DNA of 53,155 nucleotides from an uncultured Muribaculaceae bacterium (GTDB lineage: Bacteria; Bacteroidota; Bacteroidia; Bacteroidales; Muribaculaceae). This document shows positions 49,962 through 53,155 of the stretch, piece after piece (the stretch's first letter is position 1; every line of letters starts with the position of its first letter). Made by a program: the position numbers and the translations under genes. Below the pieces are notes generated by a model. It was not told the DNA's origin, did not search any database, and saw nothing but the letters and a program-made list of their open reading frames with translations. Location: positions 1-53,155 of the forward strand of contig CAJTWH010000022.1 of the NCBI GenBank assembly GCA_910579995.1, in the 5' to 3' direction.

Positions 49962-50201
49962 CTATTCCTGTTGTCCTTCCGCATTCTTTTGTTCCCGAGG
50001 AAGAGATAACCGAAATAATAGGGGGTCGTAAGGTATTACTTGCTCGGAAAGTCCAAAACAATGCACAACAGCATTGACCGCCTCTGTTGCGTAGTCGGCA
50101 GCTTCAAAAGGCGTCTTGCCTTGTCGCAGGAATAAATTGAAATGACAACGCCATTTATGACGATGCCACTTTATGCGGATAAATGAAATCAGTTTTTTCA
50201 T
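49962..50201 (-). CDS. 79-aa basic hypothetical protein
   Basis: Starts MKKLISFIRIKWHRHKWRCH, strongly basic, then FRQGKTPFEAADYATEAVNA-like helices. It is convergent with the gene at 49652. Function not recognised. Confidence 0.5.
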   Translation of the reverse strand: MKKLISFIRIKWHRHKWRCHFNLFLRQGKTPFEAADYATEAVNAVVHCFGLSEQVIPYDPLLFRLSLPREQKNAEGQQE

Positions 50202-50228
50202 GAGGCAAATAAAATTTAAAATTTGAAT

Positions 50229-50465
50229 ATGAGTGACAATTGTAAAAATCTACTTGACGAATATCTGAGTCATTGGCCGGAGAGTCATAATGACTACGAT
50301 CAGAAACGATTTGTCCGCTATGCCTTGGAAGCACACCGACAAGGAGAGCCTTTTCCGTTAGATACTTTTGCAGAAGCAGGTGTCAGCGAGAGAGCAACGG
50401 AGTGGTGTTTAAATGCATTCCGCGTCGTTGGCTATACTCTTGAAGTTCTCGGCGAACAGTCTTGA
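50229..50465 (+). CDS. 78-aa hypothetical protein
   Basis: ATG at 50229 (MSDNCKNLLDEYLSHWPESH); a helical middle with KRFVRYALEAHRQGEPFP. It overlaps the opposite-strand gene at 50383 by 83 bp (tail to tail). Function not recognised. Confidence 0.5.
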   Translation: MSDNCKNLLDEYLSHWPESHNDYDQKRFVRYALEAHRQGEPFPLDTFAEAGVSERATEWCLNAFRVVGYTLEVLGEQS

Positions 50466-50652
50466 GCCTTTGCAATTCAGCCCTGACGGTTATTGAGGCT
50501 TCTATTGCTTCAGATTCAGTGTCAAAAAGGTTGCCTGCAAGGTCGAGCTGTTCAATAGCAGTCTCCATGTCGGGATAGCATACGCTGTCTGTCAAGGCTT
50601 CGGGGCGCAAATCGCCGGGACGAAGAAAATATTTTTTATGTGGCTTTTCCAT
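50383..50652 (-). CDS. 89-aa hypothetical protein
   Basis: MEKPHKKYFLRPGDLRPEAL, then FDTESEAIEASITVRAELQR. The minus strand reads TATCTTTG at 50657-50664, so transcription would start almost at the ATG (leaderless or nearly so). Function not recognised. Confidence 0.55.
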   Translation of the reverse strand: MEKPHKKYFLRPGDLRPEALTDSVCYPDMETAIEQLDLAGNLFDTESEAIEASITVRAELQRLKTVRRELQEYSQRRGMHLNTTPLLSR

Positions 50653-50713
50653 GCGGCAAAGATAGGCGCTTTGGCCGGGATGATAATTTTAAGTTTAGAA
50701 ATTTGATCTGATA

Positions 50714-51277
50714 ATGAGAAAATTTATAGAAGTAGTTGTGGCGATAGCGTCGGTGCTCGGCTTGGGGCTTTCCATTTTCCTTGCCTGCAGGCTGCTGCCC
50801 AATACCGGCGAGCTTACATTTGACTATCAGGCTATAATAGTGGCTCTGATGGCGGGATTGTTCACTCTCGTTGTCGGGTGGAACATCTACACCGGGCTTG
50901 AATACAAGAGCTATGGCACGAGGTATGAGGAGCTCGCCCAAAGGATAGAGGCTGAATCGGTGCGTCTGCAGAAAGAAGTCGAGCACAACATCGGTATAAT
51001 CCGAGGCAATGAGGCTCATCTGCTTGCGGCGATGTTTGCGCCCAACGACAAAGTGATACAGAAACACTCCATGTTGATTCACCTCGTGGCAGCACTAAAA
51101 CGAATTGACATACCTGAGAATGCAGATTTGGCGAACGGCTTTATCAGGGCGGTGATGACAGGTTTGCATAATACCCGAGAAATCAAACTATCGCCGGAGA
51201 AAGTGAATAAGCTTGTGCTCGAAGCCGGCAAGATTAAAAATCCGGAGTTGCTCAATGAATTCGACGCCCTTATCTAG
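50714..51277 (+). CDS. Two-helix membrane protein
   Basis: 187 aa. Two membrane segments (VVVAIASVLGLGLSIFLACR and IIVALMAGLFTLVVGWNIY), then a charged coil (EELAQRIEAESVRLQKEVEH) and a soluble helical domain. Its function is not recognised; AT/GC content is intermediate between phage core and host. Confidence 0.6.
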   Translation: MRKFIEVVVAIASVLGLGLSIFLACRLLPNTGELTFDYQAIIVALMAGLFTLVVGWNIYTGLEYKSYGTRYEELAQRIEAESVRLQKEVEHNIGIIRGNEAHLLAAMFAPNDKVIQKHSMLIHLVAALKRIDIPENADLANGFIRAVMTGLHNTREIKLSPEKVNKLVLEAGKIKNPELLNEFDALI

Positions 51278-51648
51278 GCGATACAGGATTGTGCCGAAAG
51301 AAAGACGGCAAAATAAGCCCTCTGGACTTTGATTTCGCGTCGAGATGATAACTTATACCAAAAACGCCGTGGATGAGCTGAAACGAGCTAAAAAGCTGCA
51401 AAAACGATGTGAGTTTGTATAGGGTGTAGAGCGCCATAGATAAAAATTTGTAGAGTAGGGTAGTCGATAGGTAAAAATCATGGATTACAAGACGCCTTAC
51501 AAGTTCTCGTAAACTCCACATCATTCGCAATTTTTCCACGTCGAGATGACAATCAATTTTTTTTGCCCTTTTGCGGGTGTAAGTCTTTGGAAATCAGCTT
51601 GTTTATTGGAAATAGTCTTCGTTTGCGCTTCTGAAACAGGATAAAAAA
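51278..51648. other. Gene-poor stretch with relics
   Basis: No intact gene. A 25-codon ORF at 51345-51422 (MITYTKNAVDELKRAKKLQK) could be the start of a decayed RelE/YafQ-like toxin. On the minus strand about 51602-51634 read ANEDYFQ and a stop, like the end of the HTH gene at 44803. An IS30 fragment follows directly. The stretch is best read as decayed mobile DNA near the phage-host border. Confidence 0.4.
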
Positions 51649-52011
51649 TTGGTCATTTTGGCTTATTTTTTGAAAACTATCACCACATACAACGGCAGCG
51701 AGTTCGCCGCACACCTCGACATCACGGCAGGGCTCCGTATGAAAGGTAAGCCCGATGTCAAGGTATATTTTGCCGACAGCTACTGTTCATGGCAAAAAGG
51801 CGCCGTTGAAAATGTCAACAAACTTATCAGACAATACATACCTAAAAACTCCAACTTCAATGACTTCTCAGATGAATATATCAGGAATGTTGGTAGGAAA
51901 TTAAACCTCAGACCTCGAAAAAGACTCGGTTTTTCAACTCCAAAACCGAATTCTTCAAACAAATCGCTGATTTTACACTTGCCAGTTGAACCTACGGAGT
52001 TTGATTTCTGA
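51649..52011 (+). pseudogene. IS30-family transposase, C-terminal fragment
   Basis: 120 codons without a proper start. The end of an IS30 DDE domain is clear: YNGSEFAAHLDI, YFADSYCSWQKGAVENVNK, LIRQYIPK and LNLRPRKRLGFSTP. The catalytic Asp of the usual DNG has become Tyr, while the Glu (VEN) remains. The N-terminal two thirds are missing, so it is inactive. Confidence 0.82.
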
Positions 52012-52065
52012 TTATACTTTTTGAAAATTCGCAAAGATGTATCGCATTTTGCGACACCGCGAGGA

Positions 52066-52073
52066 TAATTTTG
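52066..52073 (+). promoter_or_regulatory. Promoter -7 box of the gene at 52130
   Basis: TAATTTTG followed by CATCAG, about 57 bp before the ATG at 52130. It matches TAnnTTTG; no convincing -33 box is seen. Confidence 0.5.
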
Positions 52074-52129
52074 CATCAGTGATCGTCCTCCGGACGCTTG
52101 TATAAGCAAGAAATTAAAACCAATATACA

Positions 52130-52645
52130 ATGAACATGATTAGTAACAACGAATTTCTTCAGAGCGTGCTTGAAAGCGCAGCTTGGAAGAAAATCTCCGA
52201 GAGTGAGACTCTTAGCATGGAGATTCTTGAAAAGTATCAGGACAAACTCGACTGGGATGAAATCAGTGAGAACGGCAACATCTTGTGGACAGTTGACGGG
52301 GTTAAGAAATTCAGCCGCCGAATCAACTGGGCTGACTTCTCTTATCGCTGTCCCGACACTTTTATCTGCGAGGCCACTCTCCGAGAGTTCCGCGATAAGT
52401 GGGATTGGAAGCGGATTTCTAACCGTGATGTGGTTTACAACGACTGGGATCTTCTCGACAAGTTTGCCGATGACATCGACTGGTCTTCCGTAATCACCAA
52501 TTGGAATATCAAGAAACCGGAAGAGTTCCTGAACAAGTTCCATAGCCATATCCCCATGGCAAAACTTCAAGACTCCCGTCTCTGGGATGCTATGGTCGAG
52601 AAGCGCACTAAACAGCTCATGTCGAAAGTTATCGGAGCAAAATAA
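52130..52645 (+). CDS. Hypothetical host protein with W-D repeat
   Basis: 171 aa of repeated units of the type LDWDEIS, INWADFS, WDWKRIS, IDWSSVI spaced about 27 residues apart, each with a helix between. Such repeats make a solenoid, often used to bind other proteins. Composition differs from the phage core. Function not recognised. Confidence 0.6.
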   Translation: MNMISNNEFLQSVLESAAWKKISESETLSMEILEKYQDKLDWDEISENGNILWTVDGVKKFSRRINWADFSYRCPDTFICEATLREFRDKWDWKRISNRDVVYNDWDLLDKFADDIDWSSVITNWNIKKPEEFLNKFHSHIPMAKLQDSRLWDAMVEKRTKQLMSKVIGAK

Positions 52646-52740
52646 ATAATCACACTTGTCTGCGCAGATAGATTGCGTAGCCCAGTAGTAATTTTGCAGC
52701 CGGATTTCAGCGTGAATTTTGTAATGTGCTGAAAATACGT

Positions 52741-52981
52741 TAACTTTGCACTCGTAAAACAGAGCCATACAATGATAGAACTATTGTCTGATATATCAAC
52801 AACTCTGCGCCATCTCAGCTGCCGACGCATATTTAGCTTTAGCTATTGGTTTAGCTTCAGCTATCGCTACGTATGCTCACGATGGTCGCGACGATATTTT
52901 GATTATTGTATGAGTTGATTCCAAGATTTCAACATCAATAAGGATATATCGGGAGGCCGTCAGAAAGCTTCCCGATTTTTT
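52741..52981 (+). ncRNA. Candidate small RNA or leader transcript
   Basis: A good promoter (TTTG, 19 bases, TAACTTTG at 52741-52748) and a terminator (52949-52981) bracket about 220 nt. Inside is a 48-codon ORF (52772-52918) rich in Ser and aromatics (FSFSYWFSFSYRY), produced by AGCTT/AGCTA-like DNA repeats. It could be a small RNA, or a leader with an aromatic-residue peptide and an attenuator before the WYL gene. Promoter and terminator are seen; the role is unknown. Confidence 0.45.
52949..52981 (+). terminator. Intrinsic terminator before the WYL gene
   Basis: TCGGGA (52949 on) pairs with TCCCGA ending at 52974, followed by TTTTTT. It either ends the short transcript from 52741 or works as an attenuator of the next gene. 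Confidence 0.75.
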
Positions 52982-53066
52982 GTGCCACGTCCGGCATATC
53001 CTTGTTGATTCGGCATGGCACGTCCTACAAATAAATTCGATATGGATAGTACAGACTTTTACCGCC

Positions 53067-53155
53067 ATGCCAGCCAACAAAAATGCTCTTATAAGATACA
53101 AAACAATAGACCGGTGCCTGAGAAACAGGTACAGACGGTGGACTCTGGATGACCT
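53067..53155 (+). CDS. WYL-type transcriptional regulator, start only
   Basis: The first 29 residues (MPANKNALIRYKTIDRCLRN, then RYRRWTLDDL) match the start of the WYL-domain regulators common in Bacteroidales. The gene runs off the right edge. It marks host chromosome. Confidence 0.7.
   Translation, partial: MPANKNALIRYKTIDRCLRNRYRRWTLDD

Noticed and set aside
51345..51422. A 25-codon ORF as a RelE/YafQ toxin.
   Set aside because: Too short and without the catalytic part; noted only as a possible relic.
44803..51635. A 16-base match (TATTGGAAATAGTCTT) at 44803 and near 51605 as att sites.
   Set aside because: Both lie at the coding end of similar HTH genes (DYFQ then stop), so shared ancestry of gene ends explains the match; no integrase is present.
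1..53155. CRISPR arrays or cas genes.
   Set aside because: No regularly spaced direct repeats with unique spacers and no Cas motifs were seen.

Overview
The window is most of a temperate phage genome (a prophage or its induced form) of the order Bacteroidales, followed on the right by about 3.5 kb that looks like host chromosome. Three things point to Bacteroidales: promoters carry the TAnnTTTG -7 box instead of the enterobacterial -10; several small protein families typical of Bacteroidetes phages are present (DUF4494, DUF6291, YopX, DUF1064, RadC-like JAMM); and the window ends in the start of a WYL-type regulator of the kind common in this order. A narrower host (for example Muribaculaceae) is only a guess. 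The portal, terminase, large nozzle-like protein and absence of contractile or long-tail genes fit a podovirus-like virion. No integrase, tape measure or DNA polymerase is visible. The phage continues off the left edge, because the first gene is cut there.

Layout. (1) 1-12918: one giant polyvalent gene (at least 4305 codons) that would be injected or packaged with the DNA. It joins barnase/EndoU-type nuclease-like modules, a pyrophosphatase-like module, an SF2 helicase, an N6-adenine methylase, two LPD3-like repeats, an HExxH metallopeptidase and a long LPD38-like tail. Two other-frame ORFs lie inside it. (2) 13175-28581: late genes on the plus strand. These are portal, then terminase on the opposite strand, scaffold candidate, a 55-codon mini-gene copying the capsid N-terminus, major capsid protein, connector, fibres, the lysis cassette (holin, M15 endolysin, single-gene spanin) and three look-alike small proteins. 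(3) 28752-31781: nozzle-like protein and partner on the minus strand, with their own late-type promoter. (4) 31950-47274: early genes on the minus strand, tightly packed with many ATGA overlaps. They encode small accessory proteins, a helicase loader, a replication-initiator-like protein, HU, a SNF2 helicase, a PD-(D/E)XK exonuclease with RecT, a terminator, a tRNA-like element and a RadC-like protein. (5) 47275-49552: the switch. A doubled palindromic operator sits between the early promoter and an S24-type repressor, followed by a membrane-anchored Mrr-like nuclease that may be a lysogenic defence gene. (6) 49650-53155: small unknown genes, a broken IS30 transposase, a promoter-terminator transcript without a clear product and the WYL gene start.

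How it works together. The repressor (47387-48031) should silence the leftward early operon. Early proteins load helicase and run RecT-type recombination. Late promoters with a shared TAT(T/C)TTTGCTG core then drive portal, scaffold/capsid and nozzle genes. The lysis trio releases virions that would carry the polyvalent protein as a first-strike kit against host nucleases and tRNA or rRNA.

The most unusual signals are these: eleven copies of a roughly 35-nt hairpin-plus-GGACGAAA element, always in the same orientation whatever the direction of the adjacent gene; two GC-rich overprinted ORFs inside the polyvalent gene; the capsid N-terminal mini-gene; and the tethered nuclease next to the repressor. 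All calls were made by reading the sequence, with no database search.
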